A DNA stretch of 64,000 bases from GH45 sp046704385 (GTDB lineage Bacteria > Bacteroidota > Bacteroidia > Bacteroidales > SZUA-534): positions 12,685 to 76,684 of the forward strand of contig JBJKSB010000105.1 of the NCBI GenBank assembly GCA_046704385.1, given 5' to 3'. How positions within the stretch are numbered: the first letter of the stretch is position 1; the number at the start of each line of letters is the position of its first letter. This document shows, piece after piece, positions 9,581 to 17,617 of this stretch. The translations under genes and the position numbers were made by a program. The notes under the pieces are model-generated. The model worked only from the letters and a program-made list of their open reading frames with translations. It was not told where the DNA came from and did no database searches.

Positions 9581-11737
9581 ATGAAACAGATTGTTCAAGC
9601 GATGCCAATTAATTTTTTTTCAAAATCCGTATACAGGAATTCTAATGATTTATTTTATTTAGGATTTAAATTTAAAGGTTTTGGTTACCATAATTTTAAA
9701 CCGGTTTTAACAACATTGGGTTTTTTATTTATATTATTCTCGACGAATACTCTTTCGGCCCAATTTAAGTGTGCAACAGATTATTACGATTCCATTGCTA
9801 TAGCCCACGACCCAACCATTTTAACCAGAAGGGCTGAACTTAATAAATTTACAGCGCAATTTTTAAAACAAAGTTATAAGGCTACCGATACTATTGTAAT
9901 TCCCATGGTTTTTCATGTTTTGCATGAATATGGCCAGGAACATATAACGATTGAGAAAATTCAGGTGGGAATTGATCAGATGAATCTTGATTATAATGCC
10001 GGAAACACAGAATTAAGCTCTATTGTCAGTGAATTTAAAAACATTATCGGCGATGCTCAGGTTAGTTTCAGGCTGGCAAAAAAAGATCCTAATGGAAACT
10101 GTACCACAGGAGTGGTTTATTACAATACGCCCTTAACCAATGATGCTTCAAATAGTTTAAAATCAGTAATAAAAAACTGGGATCCCTCAAGCTATTTAAA
10201 TGTGTGGACAGTTAAATCAATAGAATCAGGGGCTGCGGCATGGTCACAGTATCCGGGCGTAAGTGCTTATCTGGATGGAATAGTATCACTTTACAACTAT
10301 TTGAACGATCATACTTTAAGTCATGAAGCAGGCCATTATTTTAATCTGCCCCACACCTGGGGTAATTCTAATGAACCGGGTTTGGATTCTAACTGCAATA
10401 CGGATGACGGGGTTGCTGACACTCCTAATACGATTGGGACTACTCAAAATTGTAACTTGGATCAGACTACTTGTGGGTCGTTGGACAATGTTCAGAACTT
10501 TATGGATTATTCAACTTGTGAGTCAATGTTTACAGCTGGCCAAACGGACAGGATGCAGGCTGCACTGCATTCCATTTTAAGTGGCCGCAATAATTTGTGG
10601 ACTGCAGAAAACCGTCTTAAAACGGGTACAAATAATGGATATGTTGCCCCGATGTGTGCTCCCGTAGCCGATTTTACTGATAATATTGCAGCTTATAATC
10701 CGGGCGACCCACTGGAATTTAATGATTACTCGAACATCTCAGTGCCAACCAGTTGGAATTGGTCGTTTGAAGGAGGAGAACCATCTTCTTCAACGCTTCA
10801 AAATCCAACGGTAGTTTACCATACTCCTGGAGTATATCCGGTAACCCTTACTGTTAGTAATGAAGCCGGTGAAAGCACATTAAAAAGAGACAGCCTGGTG
10901 TTTGTCCCCGATACACTTAAAGGAATAGTGGCTCCCGCTTTGGTTAATATGGAAGAAAAGGGTTTCCCCTATTATCCATCCGATATTTTTAAATCATGGA
11001 GTTTCGAAGATTCAGGTCATGGCAATTGGGAGCTGTTTAAAAATGGTAATACTGCCATGCGTATTAAAAACGACACGAATATCAACGGTACGGTTAATTC
11101 TTTGATAACTTCAAATATTAACCTGTCTAAAATTGACAATCCGGATTATATTTATTTTGATTATGCGTATGCAATGGAAAACAGCGGATCAGACGATGAG
11201 TTGAAGGTATTTATTTCGCCCAATTGTGGAGAAAAATGGATTATCCGGAGTATCCAAAGCGGCAAATCGCTGGTTACAAGTGAGAATGAATTTGTAACCT
11301 CTGAATTTATACCCAAAAGCAGCGAATGGAAGCAGGGACGAATTGATATTTCAAATTATAAGGCCAACAATTATCTTAAAATAAAATTCCAGGTAGTAAG
11401 TAATGGTGGAAATTATTTGTATATCGATAATTTACTTGTGGGGAGCCCAACGGGACTTGTTTCGCAACAATTTTTAAACCATAGCTTCCGAGTATTTCCA
11501 AACCCTGCAAGCAATGAGATTAAGGTTGAATTTAATTTGTTTTCAGATGATGATGTTAAAATACAACTGACTAATATTCTTGGAGTTAATAAATATGAAT
11601 TGGTAACCAAAGGTATAGCAGGTTCAAACAGCCAAACCATTAACTTAAAACATTTAAACCTGGCCGGTGGTATTTATCTTATAACCATACAAGGAGAAAA
11701 TATTCAAGGATCAAAGCGGATACTAATACAAAATTAA
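9581..11737 (+). CDS. secreted M43-type metalloprotease with PKD domain and T9SS sorting domain
   Basis: Extracellular zinc protease of the pappalysin-like M43 family. The zinc site HEAGHYFNLPH covers residues 248-258 (His248, Glu249, His252, His258), followed by the conserved Met-turn region NFMDYSTCESMFTAGQTDRM near 307. The usual glycine before the third histidine is Asn255 here. A PKD-type beta domain occupies about residues 360-445 (WNWSFEGGEPSSS...VYHTPGVYPVTLTVSN), a jelly-roll-like region follows, and the C-terminal 75 residues (FRVFPNPASNEIKVEF to the end) form a T9SS type A sorting domain. The signal-peptide core sits unusually far in, at about residues 42-60; no better in-frame start is present. 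Twenty bases after nadB, but function suggests independent regulation. Confidence 0.88.
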   Translation: MKQIVQAMPINFFSKSVYRNSNDLFYLGFKFKGFGYHNFKPVLTTLGFLFILFSTNTLSAQFKCATDYYDSIAIAHDPTILTRRAELNKFTAQFLKQSYKATDTIVIPMVFHVLHEYGQEHITIEKIQVGIDQMNLDYNAGNTELSSIVSEFKNIIGDAQVSFRLAKKDPNGNCTTGVVYYNTPLTNDASNSLKSVIKNWDPSSYLNVWTVKSIESGAAAWSQYPGVSAYLDGIVSLYNYLNDHTLSHEAGHYFNLPHTWGNSNEPGLDSNCNTDDGVADTPNTIGTTQNCNLDQTTCGSLDNVQNFMDYSTCESMFTAGQTDRMQAALHSILSGRNNLWTAENRLKTGTNNGYVAPMCAPVADFTDNIAAYNPGDPLEFNDYSNISVPTSWNWSFEGGEPSSSTLQNPTVVYHTPGVYPVTLTVSNEAGESTLKRDSLVFVPDTLKGIVAPALVNMEEKGFPYYPSDIFKSWSFEDSGHGNWELFKNGNTAMRIKNDTNINGTVNSLITSNINLSKIDNPDYIYFDYAYAMENSGSDDELKVFISPNCGEKWIIRSIQSGKSLVTSENEFVTSEFIPKSSEWKQGRIDISNYKANNYLKIKFQVVSNGGNYLYIDNLLVGSPTGLVSQQFLNHSFRVFPNPASNEIKVEFNLFSDDDVKIQLTNILGVNKYELVTKGIAGSNSQTINLKHLNLAGGIYLITIQGENIQGSKRILIQN

Positions 11738-11839
11738 AATACGGTTTGCAGGCTATAGCCGGGCGATTTATTTATTCCGTGCAGGGTTTGTATGGTTTAA
11801 CAAAATCATGTAAGTTTGGGTAATATTAATCTTAATAAT

Positions 11840-14581
11840 ATGAATAAAAGGCCTGGTTTTGTTGTGGTGGTTATCGTTTTTGTAGTTGCATTAGTCGCAT
11901 TCTATATATTTCTGAAAAAGCAGCAAAATCCCGGATTAAATGAATTTAGCGCCGTACCGGTAAATTCTGCCATCATTGTAAACATAAAGAACCCGGTTGA
12001 TTTTTATAATGAGGTTTTTTTGAAAAATGGATTATTTAAACAACTCTCAAAACTTCCCGGGGTTGATATAATGAAGAGGAATTTTGTTGAATTTGATTCA
12101 ACCTTGGAAAAATGCCCAAAACTAAAGCATTTGGTTGAAAAAAATTCGATGTTGGTTTCATTTCACGACATTGGAAAAAAAGAATTTAAGCCCCTGTTTA
12201 TTATTAAGGGCAATGGACGGTTTGAATCGAACCAGATATTTAAAGAGATAGAATCAATACTTGGGAACGACTACACCATTACCAGTGAAAGATATAGTCA
12301 GGTTAAAATTTATAAACTCCAAAATGGTAAGGAGCAGTTTTATTATGCCTACAATAACGGACTTTTACTGGCCAGCTATTCTGAATTTTTAATTGAGGAT
12401 GCTGTTCGTCAGTCGGAAAGCGATACAATTATTACCAATGAAAAGGGATTGGCACGATTACTTGAAACCGCCGGCGACCACGCCGAAGCAAATATTTATA
12501 TCCATTATCAATATTTTGGCAGCTTTTTAAATCAGATAATGTCAGCAGAATTCCTTGAAAGTGAATCAATTAAAGAAATCGGTGACTGGGCTGAGTTCGA
12601 TTTAACCATGAAGAGTCAAACCTTGCTGTTTAATGGTTTTGCTTATTCCAACGCTGATCAGAACCGGTTTATGAACCTGTTCCAGGGACAAACGGCACAG
12701 AACATTAATTTTTTGAAATTTGTACCCACCAATGCGAAAAGTTTTAGCGGCTTCTCATTAAGTAATTATAAGCTGTTTAAACAACATCTTCGGACTTACA
12801 TGAATCAGATGGGCGAATCGGAACGATATGTGGTGAACAACAAAAATTTTTGTTCGGCTTTTGGTGATGATGCAGAAACGAATCTTGAAAAGATATTCAG
12901 GAATGAACTCGTGCAGGTAACACTTGCTAATGGGGCGTCACTTTTTTATGTTAAAACACAGGGCTTTCGCGATGCCACCGATTTAATTAAAAATTGGTTG
13001 TCGTACTATTGTACCGAAAACCATAAAAACATCAGTCAGTTTATATCGAATTACTCTATTGATGCCGGATCAGTATTTAAAATTTATAAAATGCCGGTCG
13101 ATTATATCCCAACCCGTCTTTTTGGTCCCTTTTTTAAGACCTGCGAAGCAAATTATGTTGCAGCATTCGGCGATTACCTGATTTTTGGAGATAATTATAA
13201 AACCTTATCACAAACAATCTATGATAATGTACTTCAAAAAACGCTGGCTTTTGATGCAGCATTTAATCAATTTGATAACTATTTATCATCAAAAGTAAAT
13301 TACTTTGGTTTTGTTTCGCTAACCGGAAATGAAAAGATGCTTGAAGAAAGAAGCGAACCCCGTACTTTTAATTATTATAAAAATAATCAGAAAGTTATTG
13401 GCGATTTTTATGCCCTGGCTTGGCAATTTGCGGCCGAAACCGATTTGTACTATAATAATTTCCTTTTACGTTTTCAACCTTCGAACACCCTGAATGCTCA
13501 AACCGAATGGGAAACGCGACTTGATACTGTGATAGCATTTAAACCGGAGCTGGTAACGAACCACTATACAAAAGAAAAAGAGATTTTTGTTCAGGACGAG
13601 AAAAATAACATTTACCTCATTAATCATTCAGGCAGAATATTGTGGAAAAAGAAAATTGATGAACCGATTATGGGAGAGGTTTATCAGGTTGATTACTATA
13701 AAAACGGCAAATTGCAATATCTTTTTGGCACAAAATCAAAAATTCATTTGCTTGACCGAAATGGAAATTTTGTGGAACGGTACCCCATACAACTTGAAGA
13801 TAAAGCCGCAGCACCGCTGGCAATTTTCGACTATGATAATAATAAAAATTACAGGTTGTTTATGCCCTTGGTTAATAATAAAATACAAGTTTTTGATATT
13901 GAGGGGAAAGTGGTTTCCGGATTTAAATTCCAGGGTACTGACAACAAAATTATAGCACCGGTTCAATATTTTCGTGACGATAACAAGGATTATATTGTGG
14001 TAACCGATGAGTCCAGGGTATATATTTTAGACAGGAGAGGCAACAACAGGGTCGATCTTAAAGTGCAGTTCCATCCATCAGTAAATAATACTTTTGAATA
14101 TCAAACAGGCAATAATACCCGACCCGGACGATTGGTCAGGACGGATGTTACAGGCACCATTTACTATATTTATTTTGATGGAACAGTTGAGCAGAAGCAG
14201 ATACAGAAATGTTCCCCCAGTCACTATTTTGCTGTTGAAGATATTACCGGTGACCGGCTCAACGATTTCATTTTTGTGGATGCAAATTATTTAAATGTAT
14301 ATGATTTATCGGGCAATAAGATTTATTCACATAAATTTTCAACCAATATTATTAATAGTCCGGCTTTTTACAGGTTTTCAGCTAACAAAACCCACATTGG
14401 AATAACGGAAGCTTCAGCCCTAAAAATTTACCTGTTCGATGAAAAAGGCGATTATCTTGAGGGTTTCCCATTACCCGGAAAAACAAATTTTAGTATTGGT
14501 TTCCTTGAATCGGGAAGTACTACGTTTAATTTAATTGTGGGTGGAAATGAGTATTATCTGTATAATTATAAATTAAATTAA
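11840..14581 (+). CDS. large membrane-anchored protein with C-terminal propeller-like repeats, function unknown
   Basis: ATG at 11840 (MNKRPGFVVVVIVF) gives a product of 913 residues with one N-terminal transmembrane helix (about residues 5-25) and the rest presumably in the periplasm. Residues 30-560 form a large region I cannot assign; its opening (AVPVNSAIIVNIKNP) resembles DUF3352-like proteins, but weakly. From about residue 580 short repeats appear (IYLINHSGRILWKKKI, IHLLDRNGNFVERYP, VYILDRRGNNRVDL, LNVYDLSGNKIYSHKF, IYLFDEKGDYLEGFP), the look of PQQ or WD-type propeller blades. An alternative TTG start at 11816 adds 8 residues. Its stop codon abuts the ATG of the MntP-like gene (TAAATG), so the two are translationally coupled. 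Confidence 0.8.
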   Translation: MNKRPGFVVVVIVFVVALVAFYIFLKKQQNPGLNEFSAVPVNSAIIVNIKNPVDFYNEVFLKNGLFKQLSKLPGVDIMKRNFVEFDSTLEKCPKLKHLVEKNSMLVSFHDIGKKEFKPLFIIKGNGRFESNQIFKEIESILGNDYTITSERYSQVKIYKLQNGKEQFYYAYNNGLLLASYSEFLIEDAVRQSESDTIITNEKGLARLLETAGDHAEANIYIHYQYFGSFLNQIMSAEFLESESIKEIGDWAEFDLTMKSQTLLFNGFAYSNADQNRFMNLFQGQTAQNINFLKFVPTNAKSFSGFSLSNYKLFKQHLRTYMNQMGESERYVVNNKNFCSAFGDDAETNLEKIFRNELVQVTLANGASLFYVKTQGFRDATDLIKNWLSYYCTENHKNISQFISNYSIDAGSVFKIYKMPVDYIPTRLFGPFFKTCEANYVAAFGDYLIFGDNYKTLSQTIYDNVLQKTLAFDAAFNQFDNYLSSKVNYFGFVSLTGNEKMLEERSEPRTFNYYKNNQKVIGDFYALAWQFAAETDLYYNNFLLRFQPSNTLNAQTEWETRLDTVIAFKPELVTNHYTKEKEIFVQDEKNNIYLINHSGRILWKKKIDEPIMGEVYQVDYYKNGKLQYLFGTKSKIHLLDRNGNFVERYPIQLEDKAAAPLAIFDYDNNKNYRLFMPLVNNKIQVFDIEGKVVSGFKFQGTDNKIIAPVQYFRDDNKDYIVVTDESRVYILDRRGNNRVDLKVQFHPSVNNTFEYQTGNNTRPGRLVRTDVTGTIYYIYFDGTVEQKQIQKCSPSHYFAVEDITGDRLNDFIFVDANYLNVYDLSGNKIYSHKFSTNIINSPAFYRFSANKTHIGITEASALKIYLFDEKGDYLEGFPLPGKTNFSIGFLESGSTTFNLIVGGNEYYLYNYKLN

Positions 14582-15127
14582 ATGCTGACAGGATTATTTT
14601 TAGGGGGGATCATTGTTTTATCATTCGACTTATTCTTTACCGGGCAAGTAACCGGGTTTTTGCAACAAAAAGTAAATAGTTTTGATTTATTCAAATTTTT
14701 GGTAGCGGCTCTTACGGTTTCAGTTTTTTTGGAATTGGGGGTTTTAACCGGTAAATTGTGGAATTATATTTCATCTGATTATTCCAATTGGTACGCGGCT
14801 ACCATATTTTTTGTTTTGACATTAAAACTGGTCCATGATGGCCGATCGTTGCACAAAACCAAAAAGAGTGTAAATCCGCTCAATCCAAAGGGACTTATCG
14901 CACTCACCATGTTTTCAGCAATAAATGCTTTTTTGGCAGGTATGGGTTTTGGTTTAATCAATATGGACATAAAATATGTTTTTTTAAGTTTTTTGATTTT
15001 TTATATCTTAATTTTGGCAGGTTATATAGTTGGGCTTAAAATCAGACAATTAATTGATTTAAAGACTGAGTACGTAGCAGCGGTTGTGTTTATAACAATA
15101 GCAATCGTATTAATTGTAAACTTTTAA
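14582..15127 (+). CDS. MntP-like integral membrane protein (divergent)
   Basis: The 181-residue protein has six hydrophobic segments arranged like the MntP manganese exporter family. The first repeat keeps the family aspartate (LSFDLFF, Asp16, same position as Asp16 in E. coli MntP). In the second repeat, the place of the conserved LDA aspartate is taken by asparagine (SAINAFLAGMGFGL, Asn115). The spacing of the cytoplasmic loop (LVHDGRSLHKTKK) and the last two helices also follows MntP. The alignment is by eye, so the transport function, if any, is open. The start codon follows directly on the stop of the large upstream protein, and a DUF4834 protein starts 4 bases downstream: one operon. 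Confidence 0.65.
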   Translation: MLTGLFLGGIIVLSFDLFFTGQVTGFLQQKVNSFDLFKFLVAALTVSVFLELGVLTGKLWNYISSDYSNWYAATIFFVLTLKLVHDGRSLHKTKKSVNPLNPKGLIALTMFSAINAFLAGMGFGLINMDIKYVFLSFLIFYILILAGYIVGLKIRQLIDLKTEYVAAVVFITIAIVLIVNF

Positions 15128-15131
15128 AAGC

Positions 15132-15359
15132 ATGTTAAAATTTTTATTGATATTTTTTATTGTTCTCTATTTACTGGGTTATTTTGGCAGGCTTATTTTT
15201 AATTATTGGATCAGAAAAGTGACCAATCAGACGAATCAAAATAGTTATAATAATAACAAAAAAGAGGGCGAAGTAACGATTACTACTGACACAGGAAATT
15301 CAAAACAATCAAATATTAAAGGCGGTGAGTATGTTGATTATGAAGAGATTAATGATTAA
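15132..15359 (+). CDS. DUF4834-type small membrane protein
   Basis: A 75-residue protein with one N-terminal transmembrane helix (LLIFFIVLYLLGYFGRLIF), a polar asparagine-rich linker, and the conserved acidic end GEYVDYEEIND that is typical of the Bacteroidota DUF4834 family. Function unknown. It starts 4 bases after the MntP-like gene and is probably the last gene of that operon. The tRNA-Leu promoter begins 30 bases beyond its stop. Confidence 0.75.
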   Translation: MLKFLLIFFIVLYLLGYFGRLIFNYWIRKVTNQTNQNSYNNNKKEGEVTITTDTGNSKQSNIKGGEYVDYEEIND

Positions 15360-15389
15360 AAAATAACCCGGATAAAAAGAATTAAATAA

Positions 15390-15421
15390 TTTGGTTGAAT
15401 TAAACAAAAACTATATATTCG
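15390..15421 (+). promoter_or_regulatory. promoter of tRNA-Leu
   Basis: TTTG at 15390-15393 and TATATTCG at 15414-15421 are separated by 20 bases, the spacing of the Bacteroidota primary sigma promoter. Transcription should begin near 15428, about 10 bases before the mature tRNA. The -7 box deviates from TAnnTTTG at one position, as is seen at stable RNA promoters. Confidence 0.6.
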
Positions 15422-15437
15422 CACACCGAAAATTAAC

Positions 15438-15521
15438 GCCCAGGTGGCGGAATTGGTAGACGCGCTGGTCTCAAACACCAGTGGGGTTAAACCCGTGCCG
15501 GTTCGAGCCCGGCCCTGGGTA
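15438..15521 (+). tRNA. tRNA-Leu (anticodon CAA)
   Basis: The 84-base class II tRNA folds fully: acceptor stem GCCCAGG/CCTGGGT with a G-T first pair, D-loop GGAATTGGTAGACG, anticodon stem CTGGT/ACCAG with loop CTCAAAC giving CAA (reads UUG), a variable arm GTGGGGTTAAACCCGT, T stem GCCGG/CCGGC with loop TTCGAGC, and discriminator A at 15521. CCA is not encoded. The long variable arm confirms leucine. Confidence 0.97.
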
Positions 15522-15522
15522 C

Positions 15523-15551
15523 AAAAGCCCTCCCGCTGAGGGCTTTTTTTT
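15523..15551 (+). terminator. intrinsic terminator after tRNA-Leu
   Basis: Ten-base-pair stem AAAAGCCCTC (15523-15532) and GAGGGCTTTT (15538-15547) with loop CCGCT, running into a T tract. It begins one base after the tRNA discriminator and ends only 8 bases before the next start codon. Confidence 0.85.
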
Positions 15552-15559
15552 CATTTTTA

Positions 15560-15994
15560 ATGCCTATGTCAAAAGAGTCCTTAAAACAGCAAAATCTTGA
15601 CTTACGGTACCTCAAAATGGCCCGTATCTGGGCAGAAAATTCGTATTGCAAAAGGAGGCAGGTTGGATCATTAATTGTTAAAAGCCGGATGATTATATCT
15701 GACGGTTACAACGGAACCCCATCAGGGTTTGAAAATGTTTGTGAAGACGAGGACAATAAAACCAAACCTTATGTTCTTCATGCCGAGGCTAATGCTATTA
15801 CCAAAGTGGCCAAATCAAACAATAGTAGCGAGGGTGCTACTTTATATGTTACCTCATCACCTTGTATGGAATGTGCCAAGCTTATTATTCAGGCGGGTAT
15901 TACAAGGGTGGTTTTTTCCGATAGTTATCGGTTACAGGATGGAATTTTACTGCTCCAAAAAGCAGGAATTGATATAAAACAAATTGAGATTTAA
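15560..15994 (+). CDS. dCMP deaminase family protein
   Basis: Zinc-dependent deaminase of the deoxycytidylate deaminase family, converting dCMP to dUMP for thymidylate supply. Zinc ligands are His74 in HAEAN (catalytic Glu76) and Cys102 and Cys105 in PCMEC. The signatures YCKRRQVGSLIV and SDGYNGTPSGFENVCE match the family, as does the 144-residue length. ATG at 15560 or at 15566 (MSKES) are both possible; homologs suggest the second. The start lies directly behind the tRNA-Leu terminator, leaving no room for a separate promoter. The S41 protease gene begins 5 bases after the stop, so the two are cotranscribed. Confidence 0.9.
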   Translation: MPMSKESLKQQNLDLRYLKMARIWAENSYCKRRQVGSLIVKSRMIISDGYNGTPSGFENVCEDEDNKTKPYVLHAEANAITKVAKSNNSSEGATLYVTSSPCMECAKLIIQAGITRVVFSDSYRLQDGILLLQKAGIDIKQIEI

Positions 15995-15999
15995 AAATT

Positions 16000-17601
16000 A
16001 TGGGGTTTTTTAATAAAATGTCAAAAGCAGGTATGCCCCTGGTTATTGCATTGGCAATTGTTCTGGGGATGTATGTGCAGCAAAAACTCGACAACCAGCG
16101 AATCAACATCCTAAGTAGGTCGAAAGAACCGGGCAGCAAACTTGATGCTGTTTTAAATTATATTGATCAGGAATATGTGGATACAGTAGATATTCCCGCA
16201 ATTGTTGAAAAAACCATTCCATTGGTTCTTGAGGATCTTGATCCTCATTCAATTTATATTCCCGCAAAAGATGTGGAGGCTATGAATGAACCACTAGAAG
16301 GTAATTTTGACGGGATAGGCGTACAATTTAATATCCAGAAAGATACGGTAACAGTAGTCAAAACCATTTTTGGCGGCCCATCGGAAAAAGTGGGAATAAA
16401 AGATGGTGACAGGATTGTGACCGTAAATGATTCTTTAATTGCCGGAAATGGTATAACCAACGATCAGGTGATGAAATTACTTCGCGGTGATAAAGGCACC
16501 AAAGTAAAAGTTGGAATTTTCAGACATGGTGAAGACAATTTGCTGAATTTTACCATCACCAGGGATCAGATACCGCTTTATAGTGTTGATGCTTCGTACA
16601 TGCTCGATAAAAAAACCGGATACATAAAGATCTCGAAATTTGCCAAAACTACTTATAAAGAGTTTCAGGATGCTGTGGCAAAATTAAAAAGCGACGGCAT
16701 GACTCAGGTAATCATAGACTTGCGTGGCAACAGCGGAGGCTTTTTAACTTCGGCCATTAATATTGCCGATGAATTTCTTGAAAAAGGAAAACTAATTGTT
16801 TATACTGAAGGTAAAGCAAGACCAAAATCAAGTTATTATGCTACAAACAGGACTTCATGTGGCGATATCAAAGTGACTATATTAATTGATGAGTGGTCGG
16901 CTTCAGCATCTGAAATTGTTTCAGGAGCCATTCAGGATAACGACAGGGGTTTAATAGTGGGCCGCAGATCGTTTGGTAAGGGTCTGGTACAAGAACCGGT
17001 TGTATTTAACGACGGATCGGCTATGAGGTTAACCATTGCCAGGTATTATACCCCGTCAGGTAGGTGTATCCAGCGTTCGTACGCTAAAGGCCAGGAAGAT
17101 TATTATGCCGATATACATAAACGCTTTTTAAATGGTGAATTTTTGGATAAAGACAGTATTCAATTTCCTGATTCATTGAAGTATTTTACCTCAAAAGGCA
17201 GAGTGGTTTACGGAGGCGGAGGTATAATGCCTGATAAGTTTATTCCTGCTGATACATCAGGAGTTTCTGATTATCTTGAAAAAGTAAGAAGAAAGGGGCT
17301 TGAATACCAGTTTAGTTTTGAATTTACCGATAATAACCGTGAGAAATTACAGTCATTTAAAAATTTAGACGATCTGGTTGCCTATTTAGATAAACAGAAA
17401 CTATTGGATAAGTTTATTACCTTTGCGGCGAAAAATGGAGTGCCCTATGATAAATTTGGAATTAAAGAATCAGGTCAAACCATTGAAGTTCAGATAAAAG
17501 CGCTCATAGCCCGGAATATTTTTGATAACGATGGATTTTATCCTGTTATCAAAGAAATTGATAAAACTTTATTGGAAGCATTACGTTTAACTAACGAGTA
17601 A
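16000..17601 (+). CDS. S41 family C-terminal processing protease (CtpA/Prc type)
   Basis: Serine protease with a Ser-Lys dyad, acting in the periplasm on C-termini of proteins. The N-terminus has one membrane anchor (MPLVIALAIVLGMYV). A PDZ domain spans about residues 95-185, with GIGVQFNIQKDTVTVV and GDRIVTVND. The catalytic core contains DLRGNSGG, the nucleophile Ser302 in SASASE and the general base Lys327 in SFGKGLVQ, 25 residues apart as in the plant D1 processing enzyme. A tail of about 130 residues follows the core. It sits between the dCMP deaminase gene (5-base gap) and ahcY (16-base gap) in one run. Confidence 0.93.
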   Translation: MGFFNKMSKAGMPLVIALAIVLGMYVQQKLDNQRINILSRSKEPGSKLDAVLNYIDQEYVDTVDIPAIVEKTIPLVLEDLDPHSIYIPAKDVEAMNEPLEGNFDGIGVQFNIQKDTVTVVKTIFGGPSEKVGIKDGDRIVTVNDSLIAGNGITNDQVMKLLRGDKGTKVKVGIFRHGEDNLLNFTITRDQIPLYSVDASYMLDKKTGYIKISKFAKTTYKEFQDAVAKLKSDGMTQVIIDLRGNSGGFLTSAINIADEFLEKGKLIVYTEGKARPKSSYYATNRTSCGDIKVTILIDEWSASASEIVSGAIQDNDRGLIVGRRSFGKGLVQEPVVFNDGSAMRLTIARYYTPSGRCIQRSYAKGQEDYYADIHKRFLNGEFLDKDSIQFPDSLKYFTSKGRVVYGGGGIMPDKFIPADTSGVSDYLEKVRRKGLEYQFSFEFTDNNREKLQSFKNLDDLVAYLDKQKLLDKFITFAAKNGVPYDKFGIKESGQTIEVQIKALIARNIFDNDGFYPVIKEIDKTLLEALRLTNE

Positions 17602-17617
17602 ATAAAAATAAAATACA

